This document shows positions 16,170 through 26,250 of a stretch of DNA of 64,000 nt, piece by piece (position 1 is the stretch's first letter; every line of letters starts with the position of its first letter). Under the pieces are notes generated by a model. It was not told where the DNA came from and searched no databases. It worked only from the letters and a program-made list of their open reading frames with translations. The stretch is from NCBI RefSeq assembly GCF_018130245.1, contig NZ_JAFCKP010000012.1, positions 124,001 through 188,000 of the forward strand. The letters are read 5' to 3'. The DNA is from Bradyrhizobium sp. SZCCT0231 (lineage in GTDB: Bacteria > Pseudomonadota > Alphaproteobacteria > Rhizobiales > Xanthobacteraceae). The position numbers were made by a program, and so were the translations under genes.

Positions 16170-17699
16170 ATGAACCAAGCTGCCAACGCCAACCTGTTTT
16201 CCCGCCTGTTCGACGGCCTCGACGACCCTGCGCGCCTCGCGATCGAGACGCATGACGGCGCCCGCATCAGCTATGGCGACCTGATCGCGCGCGCCGGGCA
16301 GATGGCGAACGTGCTGGTCGCCCGCGGCGTGAAGCCGGGCGACCGCGTCGCGGTGCAGGTTGAAAAATCCGTCGCCAACATCGTGCTGTATCTCGGCACG
16401 GTGCGCGCCGGCGCAGTCTATCTGCCGCTCAATACCGCCTACACGCTGAACGAGCTCGACTACTTCATCGGCGATGCCGAGCCATCGCTCGTGGTCTGCG
16501 ATCCCTCGAAGGCGGAAGGGCTGGCCCCGATCGCCGCCAAGGTGAAGGCCAGGGTCGAGACGCTCGGGCCCGATGGCGGGGGCTCGCTGACTGAGGCCGC
16601 CGACAAGGCAAGCCGCGAGTTCACCACCGTGCCGCGCGAAAACGACGATCTCGCCGCGATCCTCTACACCTCGGGCACCACCGGCCGCTCCAAGGGCGCG
16701 ATGCTGACCCACAACAATCTCGCATCGAACTCGCTCTCGCTCGTCGATTACTGGCGCTTCACCGACAAGGACGTCTTGATCCACGCGCTGCCGATCTACC
16801 ACACGCACGGCCTGTTCGTGGCAACCAATGTGACGCTGTTCGCCCGCGCGTCGATGATCTTCCTGCCAAAGCTCGATCCGGACCTGATCATCAAGCTGAT
16901 GGCGCGCGCCACCGTGCTGATGGGCGTGCCGACCTTCTACACCCGCCTGCTGCAGAACCCCGCGCTGTCGCATGAGACCACCAAGCATATGCGGCTGTTC
17001 ATCTCGGGCTCGGCGCCGCTGCTCGCCGACACCCATCGCGAATGGTCGGCGCGCACGGGACATGCCGTGCTCGAGCGCTACGGCATGACCGAAACCAACA
17101 TGAACACGTCGAACCCGTACGATGGCGAGCGCGTCCCCGGCGCGGTCGGCTTCCCGCTGCCCGGCGTCTCGGTGCGCGTCACCGATCCCGAGACTGGCAA
17201 GGAGCTGCCGCGCGAGGAGATCGGCATGATCGAGGTCAAGGGCCCGAACGTGTTCAAGGGCTACTGGCGCATGCCGGAGAAGACCAAGGCCGAATTCCGC
17301 CCCGACGGCTTCTTCATCACCGGCGACCTCGGCAAGATCGACGGCAAGGGCTACGTCCACATCCTCGGCCGCGGCAAGGATCTCGTGATCTCCGGCGGCT
17401 TCAATGTCTACCCGAAGGAAATCGAGAGCGAGATCGACGCCATGCCGGGCGTGGTCGAATCCGCGGTGATCGGCGTGCCGCACGCCGATTTCGGCGAGGG
17501 TGTCACGGCGGTTCTGGTCTGCAACAAGGGCGCCGATGTCAGCGAAGCCTCGGTGCTGAAGGCACTCGACGGCCGGCTGGCAAAATTCAAGATGCCCAAG
17601 CGCGTCTTCGTCGTCGACGAGCTGCCGCGCAATACGATGGGCAAGGTGCAGAAGAACATCTTGCGGGATACGTACAAGGATATCTACGCGAAGAAGTGA
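16170..17699 (+). CDS. matB: Malonyl-CoA synthetase MatB
   Basis: A 509-residue acyl-adenylate enzyme making malonyl-CoA from malonate, ATP and CoA. AMP-binding core motifs are LYTSGTTGRSKGAM (P-loop), ERYGMTETNM, TGDLGKID and GRGKDLVISGGFNVYPKEIE. The C-terminal LPRNTMGKVQKNILRD holds the catalytic Lys, which in the Rhodopseudomonas palustris orthologue is a known acetylation target. The MTETNMNTSNPYDGERVPGAVG segment is typical of MatB rather than long-chain ligases. No malonyl-CoA decarboxylase gene is adjacent. Confidence 0.9.
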   Translation: MNQAANANLFSRLFDGLDDPARLAIETHDGARISYGDLIARAGQMANVLVARGVKPGDRVAVQVEKSVANIVLYLGTVRAGAVYLPLNTAYTLNELDYFIGDAEPSLVVCDPSKAEGLAPIAAKVKARVETLGPDGGGSLTEAADKASREFTTVPRENDDLAAILYTSGTTGRSKGAMLTHNNLASNSLSLVDYWRFTDKDVLIHALPIYHTHGLFVATNVTLFARASMIFLPKLDPDLIIKLMARATVLMGVPTFYTRLLQNPALSHETTKHMRLFISGSAPLLADTHREWSARTGHAVLERYGMTETNMNTSNPYDGERVPGAVGFPLPGVSVRVTDPETGKELPREEIGMIEVKGPNVFKGYWRMPEKTKAEFRPDGFFITGDLGKIDGKGYVHILGRGKDLVISGGFNVYPKEIESEIDAMPGVVESAVIGVPHADFGEGVTAVLVCNKGADVSEASVLKALDGRLAKFKMPKRVFVVDELPRNTMGKVQKNILRDTYKDIYAKK

Positions 17700-18243
17700 G
17701 GCGCGCGGGCTTTAGGCAAAACCGCGCCACCCCCTCGCTGTCATGCCCCGCCTAGTGCGCAATTGCGCACGGGGGCGGGGCATCCAGTACGCTGCGGCCT
17801 CTCGTTCAATCGGACACGCCGGGGCGACCCGGCTGGGGTGGAATGCGGGCGGCGCATATCGATCGCCGGCGCGTTATGGTGCCATTGAGCTGCGCGCCGA
17901 GATGTCCGCCCTGCGGAATCAGCGGCAGGCTGCGCCAATGCTCTGGCTGGCATGAACGGCCAATGATAAATGGGGGGATTAGAGGCGTTCCAATAGTGAT
18001 TTCAATGCGCCTCGCGGGGCGCTCAAGAAGTGAATTTATATTCTTAGCTTCGCTGGCGGACCGGCTTGCTGGTATACCAAGGCCCTGATTGGCCTTGGTT
18101 CATCAAGGCCATAGAGCTGAACCGGCGTTCGATTTATGGCGATTTGGTGATTGCGCAGGCCAAATCGACTCCGTAAATAGAGCCGACCTTTCGCGATCCC
18201 CGCGCGCCCCATGCTGGGCCGCAACAAACATCAAAAGCCGCCC
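17700..18243. other. Gene-free interval before the sdh operon
   Basis: No gene is supported here. It holds half of a palindromic repeat at 17740-17783 (GTCATGCCCCGCC through GGCGGGGCAT, with the perfect inner palindrome GTGCGCAATTGCGCAC), then degraded repeat sequence (CCAGTACGCTGCGGCCTCTCG). A hairpin CCAAGGCC / GGCCTTGG at 18077-18098 lies about 145 bases before sdhC. The rest probably contains the sdh promoter, but I cannot place it. Confidence 0.6.
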
Positions 18244-18642
18244 ATGACCGCACGGATCGAACGACCGCTTTCGCCGCACATCCAAACCTATCGCTGGACC
18301 CTGACGATGGCGCTGTCCATCGTTCACCGTGCCACCGGCATCGCCCTTTACGTGGGAACGCTGCTGCTGGCCTGGTGGCTGATCGCAGCCGCCTCCGGCC
18401 CGGCCGCCTACGCCCACGTCCAAGCCTTCTCCGGCAGCATCATCGGACGCCTGATCGTGTTCGGCTACACCTGGGCGCTGATGCACCATATGTTGAGCGG
18501 CATCCGGCATTTCGTGTGGGACCTCGGCTACGGCTTCAAGGCCAATGAGCGCGAAGCCCTGACCTGGGGCGCGCTGATCGGCGGCATCGTGCTGACGGTG
18601 CTGGTCTGGATCATCGCCTATGCGATCGGAGGCGGACGATGA
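18244..18642 (+). CDS. sdhC: Succinate dehydrogenase cytochrome b556 subunit
   Basis: A 132-residue membrane anchor of respiratory complex II. The family signature RPLSPHIQTYRW lies at the N-terminus and SIVHRATGIAL starts the first helix. The haem-ligand region LMHHMLSGIRHFVWDLGYGF is in helix 2, and a third helix ends the protein. ATG 18244 gives the standard N-terminus; an in-frame ATG at 18211 is possible. It overlaps sdhD by four bases (ATGA), indicating translational coupling, and it opens the sdhCDAB operon. Confidence 0.95.
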   Translation: MTARIERPLSPHIQTYRWTLTMALSIVHRATGIALYVGTLLLAWWLIAAASGPAAYAHVQAFSGSIIGRLIVFGYTWALMHHMLSGIRHFVWDLGYGFKANEREALTWGALIGGIVLTVLVWIIAYAIGGGR

Positions 18643-19043
18643 GCGCGACCGATACACCGAAGCGCAGCATGCGCACGCCGCTCGGCCGCGTCCGCAATCT
18701 CGGCGCCGCCCATTCCGGCACGTCGGATTTCTGGCGCCAGCGCATCACCGGCGTCGCCATGACGCTGCTGATGATTCCGGTCGTGGTCATCGTGATGATG
18801 CTGCTCGGCCGCAACCAGGCCGGCGCCGCGCAGATCCTCGGCTCGCTGCCGATCGCGGTGATCCTCCTGCTCTTCATCGCCGCCAGCGCCTGGCACATGA
18901 AGATCGGGATGCAGGTGGTGATCGAAGACTACGTCCATAACGAGAAGCTGAAGCTCATCGCGATCATGCTCAACAACTTCTTCTCGGTCGCCGTGGCGCT
19001 CGCCTCGACCTATGCGATCCTGAAACTTTCTTCCGGAGTGTAA
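18639..19043 (+). CDS. sdhD: Succinate dehydrogenase membrane anchor subunit
   Basis: A 134-residue second membrane anchor of complex II. The N-terminal TPLGRVRNLGAAHSGTSDFWRQRITGVAM is characteristic of alphaproteobacterial SdhD. Three membrane helices follow, with the haem and quinone region around AWHMKIGMQVVIEDYVH. It begins inside the sdhC stop codon and ends three bases before the sdhA ATG, so the three genes form a tight translational unit. Confidence 0.95.
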   Translation: MSATDTPKRSMRTPLGRVRNLGAAHSGTSDFWRQRITGVAMTLLMIPVVVIVMMLLGRNQAGAAQILGSLPIAVILLLFIAASAWHMKIGMQVVIEDYVHNEKLKLIAIMLNNFFSVAVALASTYAILKLSSGV

Positions 19044-19046
19044 CCC

Positions 19047-20882
19047 ATGGCCGCCACAACGAATGGCACGGGCAACGGCGCTCCCGCCACCAACGGAAAA
19101 GCCTATCCGATCGAAGACCACACCTATGACGTGGTCGTGGTCGGCGCCGGCGGTGCGGGCTTGCGCGCCGTCGTCGGCTGCAGCGAGGCCGGTCTTCGCA
19201 CCGCCTGCATCACAAAAGTGTTTCCGACCCGCTCGCACACGGTCGCGGCACAGGGCGGCATCTCGGCCGCGCTCGGCAACATGCACAAGGACGACTGGCG
19301 CTGGCACATGTACGACACCGTGAAGGGGTCGGACTGGCTAGGGGACCAGGACGCGATCGAATACATGGTGCGCAACGCGCCCGAAGCCGTCTACGAGCTC
19401 GAGCATTGGGGCGTACCGTTCTCGCGCACCGAGGACGGCAAGATCTACCAGCGTCCGTTCGGCGGCATGACCATGGACTTCGGCAAGGGCCAGGCGCAGC
19501 GCACCTGCGCCGCCGCCGACCGTACCGGTCACGCCATGCTGCACACGATGTACGGCCAGTCGCTGCGCCATGCGGCAGAATTCTTCATCGAGTTCTTCGC
19601 CATCGACCTGATCATGGACGACCAGGGCGCCTGCCGCGGCGTGATCGCGCTGAAGCTCGACGACGGCACGCTACATCGCTTCCGTGCCCAGACCACGATT
19701 CTGGCGACCGGCGGCTATGGCCGCGCCTACGCCTCCTGCACCTCGGCCCATACCTGCACCGGCGACGGCGGCGGCATGGTGCTGCGTGCCGGCCTGCCGC
19801 TGCAGGACATGGAGTTCGTGCAGTTCCACCCGACCGGCATCTACGGCGCGGGCTGCCTCGTCACCGAGGGGGCGCGCGGCGAAGGCGGGTATCTCGTCAA
19901 TGCCGAGGGCGAGCGCTTCATGGAGCGCTATGCGCCGTCGGCCAAGGACCTCGCCTCGCGCGACGTCGTCTCGCGCGCGATGACCATCGAGATCCGCGAG
20001 GGGCGCGGCGTCGGCAAGAAGAAGGACCACATCTTCCTGCATCTCGACCATCTCGATCCCGCAGTGCTGGCCGAGCGGCTGCCCGGCATCTCCGAATCCG
20101 CAAAGATCTTCGCCAATGTCGACGTGACGCGCGAGCCGATCCCGATCGTGCCGACCACGCACTACAACATGGGCGGCATCCCGACGAACTATCACGGCGA
20201 AGTGCTGACCAAGAGGAACGGCGACGACAATGCCGTGGTTCCCGGCCTGATGGCGCTGGGTGAGGCCGCCTGCGTCTCCGTGCATGGCGCCAACCGGCTC
20301 GGCTCCAACTCGCTGATCGACCTCGTCGTGTTCGGCCGCGCCGCGGCGCTGCGCTGCGCCGAGAAGCTGACGCCCAACGCCGAGCAGCCGGAATTGCCGG
20401 CGAACTCGGCCGAGATGGCGCTCGGCCGCCTCGACCATTTCCGCTATGCTTCCGGCGGCACCCCGACCGCGAAGCTGCGCGAAGGCATGCAGCACGTGAT
20501 GCAGAACAATTGCGCGGTGTTCCGCACCGGCGAAGTGCTGAGCGAAGGCCAGAACCTGATCGCAAAGGTCCACAGCGGCATCACCGACATCGCCGTGTCC
20601 GACCGCTCGCTGGTGTGGAATTCGGACCTCGTCGAGACGCTCGAGTTCGACAACCTGATCGGGCAGGCGGTGGTGACCATGAACTCGGCCGCCAACCGCA
20701 CCGAGAGCCGCGGCGCGCACGCCCGCGAGGACTTCTCCGAGCGCGACGACAAGAACTGGATGAAGCACACGCTGGCCTGGCTGGACGATGCCGGCAAGGT
20801 CAAGATCGAGTACCGCCCGGTTCACGACTACACCATGACCAACGACGTGCAGTACATCCCGCCGAAGGCGCGCGTGTATTGA
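19047..20882 (+). CDS. sdhA: Succinate dehydrogenase flavoprotein subunit
   Basis: The 611-residue FAD subunit oxidises succinate to fumarate. The dinucleotide-binding motif is [14 protein letters not shown], and covalent FAD attaches at the His of [11 protein letters not shown]. Active-site segments include [34 protein letters not shown] and [19 protein letters not shown]. The C-terminal [11 protein letters not shown] and RPVHDYTM are standard. An N-terminal low-complexity extension ([14 protein letters not shown]) precedes the conserved part. A 110-base gap carrying a palindromic repeat separates it from sdhB. Confidence 0.98.
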   Translation: MAATTNGTGNGAPATNGKAYPIEDHTYDVVVVGAGGAGLRAVVGCSEAGLRTACITKVFPTRSHTVAAQGGISAALGNMHKDDWRWHMYDTVKGSDWLGDQDAIEYMVRNAPEAVYELEHWGVPFSRTEDGKIYQRPFGGMTMDFGKGQAQRTCAAADRTGHAMLHTMYGQSLRHAAEFFIEFFAIDLIMDDQGACRGVIALKLDDGTLHRFRAQTTILATGGYGRAYASCTSAHTCTGDGGGMVLRAGLPLQDMEFVQFHPTGIYGAGCLVTEGARGEGGYLVNAEGERFMERYAPSAKDLASRDVVSRAMTIEIREGRGVGKKKDHIFLHLDHLDPAVLAERLPGISESAKIFANVDVTREPIPIVPTTHYNMGGIPTNYHGEVLTKRNGDDNAVVPGLMALGEAACVSVHGANRLGSNSLIDLVVFGRAAALRCAEKLTPNAEQPELPANSAEMALGRLDHFRYASGGTPTAKLREGMQHVMQNNCAVFRTGEVLSEGQNLIAKVHSGITDIAVSDRSLVWNSDLVETLEFDNLIGQAVVTMNSAANRTESRGAHAREDFSERDDKNWMKHTLAWLDDAGKVKIEYRPVHDYTMTNDVQYIPPKARVY

Positions 20883-20898
20883 GGAGCAACAGGCGCTC

Positions 20899-20978
20899 GT
20901 CATTCCGGGATGGTCCGAAGGACCGGACCCGGAATCTCGAGATTCCGGGTTCGATGCTGCGCATCGCCACGGAATGAC
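20899..20978. repeat. 'GTCATTCCGG' palindromic repeat inside the sdh operon
   Basis: The ends GTCATTCCGGGA and GGAATGAC, with the inner palindrome CCGGAATCTCGAGATTCCGG, lie wholly between the sdhA stop and the sdhB start. sdhB then starts 15 bases after the repeat, behind GAAAGGTTAGAGCA. Confidence 0.88.
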
Positions 20979-20992
20979 GAAAGGTTAGAGCA

Positions 20993-21775
20993 ATGGTTGA
21001 ATTCGCACTTCCGAAGAACTCCAAGATCACTGGCGGCAAGACCTGGCCGAAGCCGGCGGGCGCGACCGAGCTCCGCGAGTTCAAGGTCTATCGCTGGAAT
21101 CCGGACGACGGCAAGAATCCGAGCGTCGACACCTATTACGTCGACACCAACGATTGCGGTCCGATGGTGCTGGACGGCCTGATCTGGATCAAGAACCACA
21201 TCGACCCGTCGCTGACCTTCCGCCGCTCCTGCCGCGAGGGCGTCTGCGGCTCCTGCGCGATGAACATCGACGGCCAGAACACGCTGGCCTGCACCCGCTC
21301 GATGCACGACGTGAAGGACGGCGCGGTGAAGGTCAATCCGCTGCCGCACCAGCCGGTGGTGAAGGACCTCGTCCCCGACCTCACCAATTTCTACGCGCAG
21401 TATGCGTCGGTCGAGCCGTGGCTGAAGACGACCTCGCCGACGCCGCAGAAGGAATGGCGCCAGAGCCACCAGGACCGCGAGAAGCTCGACGGCCTCTACG
21501 AGTGCATCCTGTGCGCCTGCTGCTCGACCTCCTGCCCGAGCTATTGGTGGAACAGCGAGCGCTACCTCGGTCCTGCCGCGCTGCTCCAGGCCAACCGCTG
21601 GGTCTCCGATTCGCGCGACGAAGCCACCGGCGAGCGGCTCGACAATCTCGAGGACCCGTTCCGGCTCTACCGCTGCCACACCATCATGAACTGCGCCAAG
21701 GCGTGCCCGAAGGGGCTGAACCCGGCGGAAGCCATCGCCGAGCTCAAGCTCAAGATGGTCGAGCGGCAGATCTGA
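20993..21775 (+). CDS. sdhB: Succinate dehydrogenase iron-sulfur subunit
   Basis: The 260-residue electron-transfer subunit has all three cluster motifs. A [2Fe-2S] site is in [18 protein letters not shown] with a later Cys in LACTRSM. A [4Fe-4S] site is in [17 protein letters not shown] [3Fe-4S] site with the extra Cys is in [17 protein letters not shown]. It connects the SdhA flavin to quinone at SdhC/D. It is the last gene of the operon, and no strong terminator is evident before the histidine kinase gene 192 bases on. Confidence 0.98.
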   Translation: MVEFALPKNSKITGGKTWPKPAGATELREFKVYRWNPDDGKNPSVDTYYVDTNDCGPMVLDGLIWIKNHIDPSLTFRRSCREGVCGSCAMNIDGQNTLACTRSMHDVKDGAVKVNPLPHQPVVKDLVPDLTNFYAQYASVEPWLKTTSPTPQKEWRQSHQDREKLDGLYECILCACCSTSCPSYWWNSERYLGPAALLQANRWVSDSRDEATGERLDNLEDPFRLYRCHTIMNCAKACPKGLNPAEAIAELKLKMVERQI

Positions 21776-21967
21776 GACGAGGGCCATCCCTTCCACCCCG
21801 GTCGGCCAGACCGGCCGGGGTGTTCTGCAATTGCGATCAATTCGAGCAGAATTTTCCTCGTCCCGCTCCGCGCGCAAATTTTAGGATCGCAACCAGCGGT
21901 TCCAGCATAAGCTACTTCCTCCCCTGCACAACATTCGGTTAAGCTCCTCCTCGGGACCGGAGCGACT

Positions 21968-24121
21968 GTGCAGAGGGCGCAACGCAACTCGCTGAGGCTG
22001 TTGCAGTGGATGATGGCGGCATCCCTGGCGCTGCCGATTGCGCTCTTCGTCGTTGCCGCCACGATCTCCTACACATCGACCAAGGATATCGCCGATCGGG
22101 AGATCGAGCGCACGGTCGATGTCGCCCATGAGCACGCGCTCAAGGTGTTCGAGACCATCGACCGCAGCCTCGCCGAGCTCAACGAGGTCGTGCGCAGCCT
22201 TCCGGACGACATCATCCGCGCGCGAGAACCGGCATTGCATCGCCGCCTGAAGCGCCTGACCGATTCGCTGCCGCAGCTCAAATCGGCCTGGGTCTTCGAT
22301 GCGGACGGAAAAGCGCTGGTCAACAGCCTCGTCTCGCCACCGCCGGACCTGGGCTTTGCCGACCGCGATTACTTCTATGCCCACATCGACCAGAACATCG
22401 GCACCTTCATTGGCACCGCCCTGACGCCACGACCACCTTATCGGGGCGCCCGCTTCTTTGGAATCAGCCGCCGCCGCGACTCCGACGACGGCCACTTCAT
22501 CGGCGTGATTCATGCCTCGGTGCTGCCGGAATATTTCGAGAGCTTTTACGCCAGAATTGGATCAGACCCCGGCAGCTTCTTCGCGATGGGGCGCACCGAC
22601 GGCGCGATGCTCACGCATTTTCCCCGGCTCGACCACGACCTTCGGCTCGATCCGGCCGGACCGGTCGGCCAGAAGATCGCGGCTCAACCCGAGCACGGCC
22701 TCATCACCGTCGCCTGGCCCTCGGACGGCATCGAGCGGCGCATCGCCTACCGGCGTGTCGCCGCGTATCCGATCTATGTCAGCGCCGGGCTCGAGACCTC
22801 GGCGATCCGCGCGCGCTGGTTCGCCACCATGGGCCAGCATCTGGTGTTCGGCATTCCCGCCACCGCGCTGCTGTTTCTGCTGCTGGCGCTCGCCTTGCGG
22901 CGCACCCGGCACCTTCAGGCCGAAGCTGCAAGGCGGCGCGAGGTCGAGGAGGCGCTCAAGCACAGCCAGCGCCTGGAGGCGCTCGGCCAGCTCACCGGAG
23001 GCGTCGCCCACGACTTCAACAACCTCCTGACCGTGATCCGCGCCTCGGTCGATCTGTTGAACCGCCCGCAGCTGACCGAGGAGCGACGGCAGCGCTACAT
23101 CACGGCCATTGCGGATTCGGTGGCGCGCGCGGCCAAGCTGACCTCCCAGCTGCTCGCCTTTGCGCGGCGCCAGACCCTCAAGCCGGAGGTATTCGACGTC
23201 GGTGCGCGGGTGCAGTCGCTGCACGATATGCTTGCCACGCTGCTGGGTCCCGCGATCGAGATCGTCATGCAGCTGCCGGCGGAACCGTGCCTCGTCGATG
23301 CCGATGCCAGCCAGTTCGAGACCGCGCTGATCAACATGGCGACCAATGCGCGCGATGCCATGCAGGGCAAAGGCAGGATCGTTTTCAAGGTCGCGGCCAC
23401 AACGACCGTTGCGGACACGCTGGCGCAGCTTTCGGCCAGCCAGACCTCGGCAGACCATGGCTTCGTCCGCGTGACCGTCAGCGACACCGGCGTCGGCATT
23501 CCCGCCGCGCGATTAGGGCGCATCTTCGAGCCGTTCTTCACCACCAAGCAGGTCGGCCACGGCACCGGTCTCGGCCTGTCCCAGGTGTTCGGCTTCGCCC
23601 GGCAGTCCGGCGGCGAAGTGACTGTGACGAGCGAGGTGGGGCACGGCAGCACGTTCTCGCTCTATCTGCCGCGCGTGCCGCCGGACCTGCTGCCGCAGCG
23701 CCAGGCGCCCAACACTGCGCCGGCGGTGGCCGGCAGCGGCATGTCGGTGCTGGTGGTCGAGGACAATATCGAGCTGGCCAATTTCGCCGCCGACGGCCTC
23801 ACCGAACTCGGCTACACCATCACGCAGGTCGATAATGCAACCGACGCACTCGCCGAGCTCGTGATGGACGCAGACCGCTTCGATGTCGTGTTCTCGGACG
23901 TGGTGATGCCCGGGATGACCGGGCTCGATTTGGCAAAGGCGATCCGCGACCGCGGCATCAACGTGCCGATCGTGCTGACCACCGGCTACAGCCAGGCCCT
24001 GTCACAGGAGGGCGCTGCCCGATTCGATCTCGTGCAAAAGCCTTATTCGATCGAGGAATTGTCGCGCGTTCTGCACCGGGCTGCGCGGCCGCGACGCGTG
24101 CGCGACGGCGCCGCCGAATGA
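21968..24121 (+). CDS. Hybrid sensor histidine kinase with C-terminal receiver domain
   Basis: A 717-residue membrane kinase. Helix 1 (about residues 15-35) and helix 2 (about 290-312) enclose a dCache/PAS-like periplasmic sensor containing KSAWVFDADGKAL and FADRDYFYAHI. The HisKA motif GGVAHDFNNLL puts the phospho-accepting His at 348. ATPase boxes are NMATNARDAM (N), VSDTGVGIP (G1) and GTGLGLSQVFGFARQSGG (G2). The receiver domain has VLVVEDN, phospho-acceptor Asp644 in FSDVVMPGMTG, and Lys in VQKPY. Start is GTG 21968. No output regulator is adjacent, so the partner is unknown. Confidence 0.92.
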   Translation: MQRAQRNSLRLLQWMMAASLALPIALFVVAATISYTSTKDIADREIERTVDVAHEHALKVFETIDRSLAELNEVVRSLPDDIIRAREPALHRRLKRLTDSLPQLKSAWVFDADGKALVNSLVSPPPDLGFADRDYFYAHIDQNIGTFIGTALTPRPPYRGARFFGISRRRDSDDGHFIGVIHASVLPEYFESFYARIGSDPGSFFAMGRTDGAMLTHFPRLDHDLRLDPAGPVGQKIAAQPEHGLITVAWPSDGIERRIAYRRVAAYPIYVSAGLETSAIRARWFATMGQHLVFGIPATALLFLLLALALRRTRHLQAEAARRREVEEALKHSQRLEALGQLTGGVAHDFNNLLTVIRASVDLLNRPQLTEERRQRYITAIADSVARAAKLTSQLLAFARRQTLKPEVFDVGARVQSLHDMLATLLGPAIEIVMQLPAEPCLVDADASQFETALINMATNARDAMQGKGRIVFKVAATTTVADTLAQLSASQTSADHGFVRVTVSDTGVGIPAARLGRIFEPFFTTKQVGHGTGLGLSQVFGFARQSGGEVTVTSEVGHGSTFSLYLPRVPPDLLPQRQAPNTAPAVAGSGMSVLVVEDNIELANFAADGLTELGYTITQVDNATDALAELVMDADRFDVVFSDVVMPGMTGLDLAKAIRDRGINVPIVLTTGYSQALSQEGAARFDLVQKPYSIEELSRVLHRAARPRRVRDGAAE

Positions 24122-24141
24122 TCCCGCGGCCGGAACCGACG

Positions 24142-24166
24142 GGAACCGACTGATTTCCTTCGCGTT
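24142..24166 (+). promoter_or_regulatory. Candidate EcfG-type promoter, ABC transporter
   Basis: GGAAC (24142-24146), a 16-base spacer and CGTT (24163-24166) match the alphaproteobacterial general-stress sigma factor consensus. The annotated ATG is only eight bases beyond CGTT, so either the transcript is nearly leaderless or translation starts further in, for example at an in-frame GTG near 24250. Confidence 0.45.
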
Positions 24167-24174
24167 GTCCGCCC

Positions 24175-26127
24175 ATGCACAAGCCGGCCGCGACGCGCGA
24201 ACAGGGCAAGAAGCCGCCCTTTGTCGAGATCAAAGGCGAGAACGGCGATGAAGTGACACCGCCGCCCGAGCTGGCCGAACCCGACCCCGAGCTCTCACCC
24301 GAGGAAGCCGAGCAGGCCCGCAAGGATTATCTGCTGACGCGGTTCTGGATCAGCGCGCGCGGTTTCTGGGGCCGCAACGGCAACCGCCTCGCCTGGCCGC
24401 TCTCGATCGGCCTCGGCCTGCTGATCGTGCTGACCGTCAGCGTCCAATACGGCATCAATGTCTGGAACCGCGAGATCTTCGATGCCATCGAGAAGCGCGA
24501 CGCAACGAGTGTCTTCCATCTCACGGCGCTGTTCTTCCCGCTCGCGATCGGCAGCATCGTGCTCGCCGTCGCGCAGGTGTTCGCGCGCATGGGCATCCAG
24601 CGGCGCTGGCGTGCCTGGCTCACGGCAAGCGTGCTGACGCGCTGGCTCGCGAACGGACGCTACTACCAGCTCAACCTCGTCGGCGGCGACCACGGGAATC
24701 CGGAATACCGGATCGCGGAAGACTTACGCATTGCGACCGACGCGCCGGTCGACTTCATTGCCGGCGTCACCTCGGCGCTGCTGTCGGCCGCGACCTTCAT
24801 CGTCGTGCTCTGGACCATCGGCGGCGCGCTCACCGTCACGCTCGGCGGCTCGTCGGTCACCATCCCCGGCTTCCTGGTGATCGCCGCGATGCTGTACGCC
24901 GCGATCGCATCCGGATCGATCGTGGTGATCGGCCGGCGCTTCGTGCAGGTCTCCGAGGACAAGAACCAGGCCGAGGCCGATTTCCGCTACACGCTGACGC
25001 GCGTGCGCGAGCACGGCGAGAGCATCGCGCTGCTCGGCGGCGAGCAGGAGGAACGCGACGGCATCGACCGCAATTTTGCCCGCGTGCTGCGGCAATGGGC
25101 GCGGCTCGCCGGCCAGCACATGCGCACCACGCTGGTGTCGCAAGGATCGAGCCTCGTTGCGCCGGTCGTGCCGCTCTTGCTCTGCGCGCCCAAATTCCTC
25201 GACGGCAGCATGACGCTGGGACAGGTGATGCAGGCGGCTTCTGCCTTCACCATCGTGCAGAGCGCGTTCGGCTGGCTGGTCGACAATTATCCGCGGCTGG
25301 CCGACTGGAACGCCTGTGCGCGCCGCATCGCCTCGCTGATGATGTCGCTCGACGGCCTCGAACGCGCCGAGCAGGGCGACGGCCTCGGACGCATCAAGCG
25401 CGGCGAGACGCGCGACGATGCGGTACTGGAGCTGCACGATCTCTCCGTCACGCTCGATGACGGCACCGCGGTGGTCGGCGAAACCGAGGTGGTGATCGAA
25501 CCGGGCGAGCGGCTGCTGGTCGCCGGCGAATCCGGCACCGGCAAGAGCACGCTGGTGCGCGCCATCGCCGGCCTGTGGCCATGGGGCGGCGGCAGCGTCA
25601 ATTTCCATGCCGACCGGCGCCTGTTCATGCTGCCGCAGCGGCCCTACGTACCCACGGGATCGCTGCGCCGCGCCGTCGCCTATCCCGGGGCCGCAGAGGA
25701 CTGGACCGCCGGGGAGATCGGCGAAGCCCTGCACAAGGTCGGCCTCGATCATCTCAAGGAGAAGATCGAAGAGGAAGGACCGTGGGACCAGACGCTGTCT
25801 GGCGGCGAGAAGCAGCGCCTCGCCTTCGCGCGGCTGCTGCTGCACAATCCCGACATTGTCGTGCTCGATGAGGCGACCTCGGCGCTCGACGAGAAGAGCC
25901 AGGACAAGATGATGAAGATGATCACCGACGAGCTGCCGAAGGCGACCATCGTCAGCGTCGCGCATCGCGCCGAGCTGGAGGCTTTCCACAGCCGCAAGAT
26001 CGTGCTGGAGCGGCGCAAGGGCGGCGCCAAGCTCGTCAGCGACGTCGACCTGATTCCGCGCAAGGGCAGGCGCAGGCTGCTCGGCCGTTTCCTGAGGCAG
26101 CGGAAGGTCTCGAAGAAGGCGGCGTGA
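24175..26127 (+). CDS. SbmA/BacA-like ABC transporter (membrane and ATPase domains fused)
   Basis: A 650-residue half-transporter. The N-terminus is acidic and Pro-rich (VTPPPELAEPDPELSPEE). The membrane domain is of ABC_membrane_2 (YddA/SbmA-like) type: RFWISARGFWGRNGN, SVQYGINVWNREIFDAIEKRD and the cytoplasmic NPEYRIAEDLRIATD. The ATPase has Walker A GESGTGKST at about 451-459, signature LSGGEKQR from 541, and Walker B with Asp565-Glu566. Such fused proteins include peptide and vitamin transporters; the Bradyrhizobium peptide transporter BclA has this architecture, but identity is not shown here. An EcfG-like promoter lies directly upstream. Confidence 0.86.
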   Translation: MHKPAATREQGKKPPFVEIKGENGDEVTPPPELAEPDPELSPEEAEQARKDYLLTRFWISARGFWGRNGNRLAWPLSIGLGLLIVLTVSVQYGINVWNREIFDAIEKRDATSVFHLTALFFPLAIGSIVLAVAQVFARMGIQRRWRAWLTASVLTRWLANGRYYQLNLVGGDHGNPEYRIAEDLRIATDAPVDFIAGVTSALLSAATFIVVLWTIGGALTVTLGGSSVTIPGFLVIAAMLYAAIASGSIVVIGRRFVQVSEDKNQAEADFRYTLTRVREHGESIALLGGEQEERDGIDRNFARVLRQWARLAGQHMRTTLVSQGSSLVAPVVPLLLCAPKFLDGSMTLGQVMQAASAFTIVQSAFGWLVDNYPRLADWNACARRIASLMMSLDGLERAEQGDGLGRIKRGETRDDAVLELHDLSVTLDDGTAVVGETEVVIEPGERLLVAGESGTGKSTLVRAIAGLWPWGGGSVNFHADRRLFMLPQRPYVPTGSLRRAVAYPGAAEDWTAGEIGEALHKVGLDHLKEKIEEEGPWDQTLSGGEKQRLAFARLLLHNPDIVVLDEATSALDEKSQDKMMKMITDELPKATIVSVAHRAELEAFHSRKIVLERRKGGAKLVSDVDLIPRKGRRRLLGRFLRQRKVSKKAA

Positions 26128-26128
26128 G

Positions 26129-26218
26129 CCGTAGCCCGGATGGAGCGCAGCGCAATCCGGGGAGGTCCATCCGCGCGGTGAGAATCCCGGATTACGCTGC
26201 GCTCCATCCGGGCTACGG
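26129..26218. repeat. 'CCGTAGCCCGGATGGAGCG' palindromic repeat
   Basis: The left arm CCGTAGCCCGGATGGAGCGC and its inverted right arm GCGCTCCATCCGGGCTACGG pair perfectly. The inner AGCGCAATCCGGG also has a complementary partner. It begins two bases after the ABC transporter stop codon and could act as a 3' end structure. Confidence 0.92.
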
Positions 26219-26250
26219 ACCTGAAGTTGGAGTCCCCATCAAAACCGGCT

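Noticed and set aside
17743-17955. 70-codon frames on both strands after matB
   Set aside because: They consist of palindromic repeat sequence and its decay, with no ribosome-binding site or similarity.
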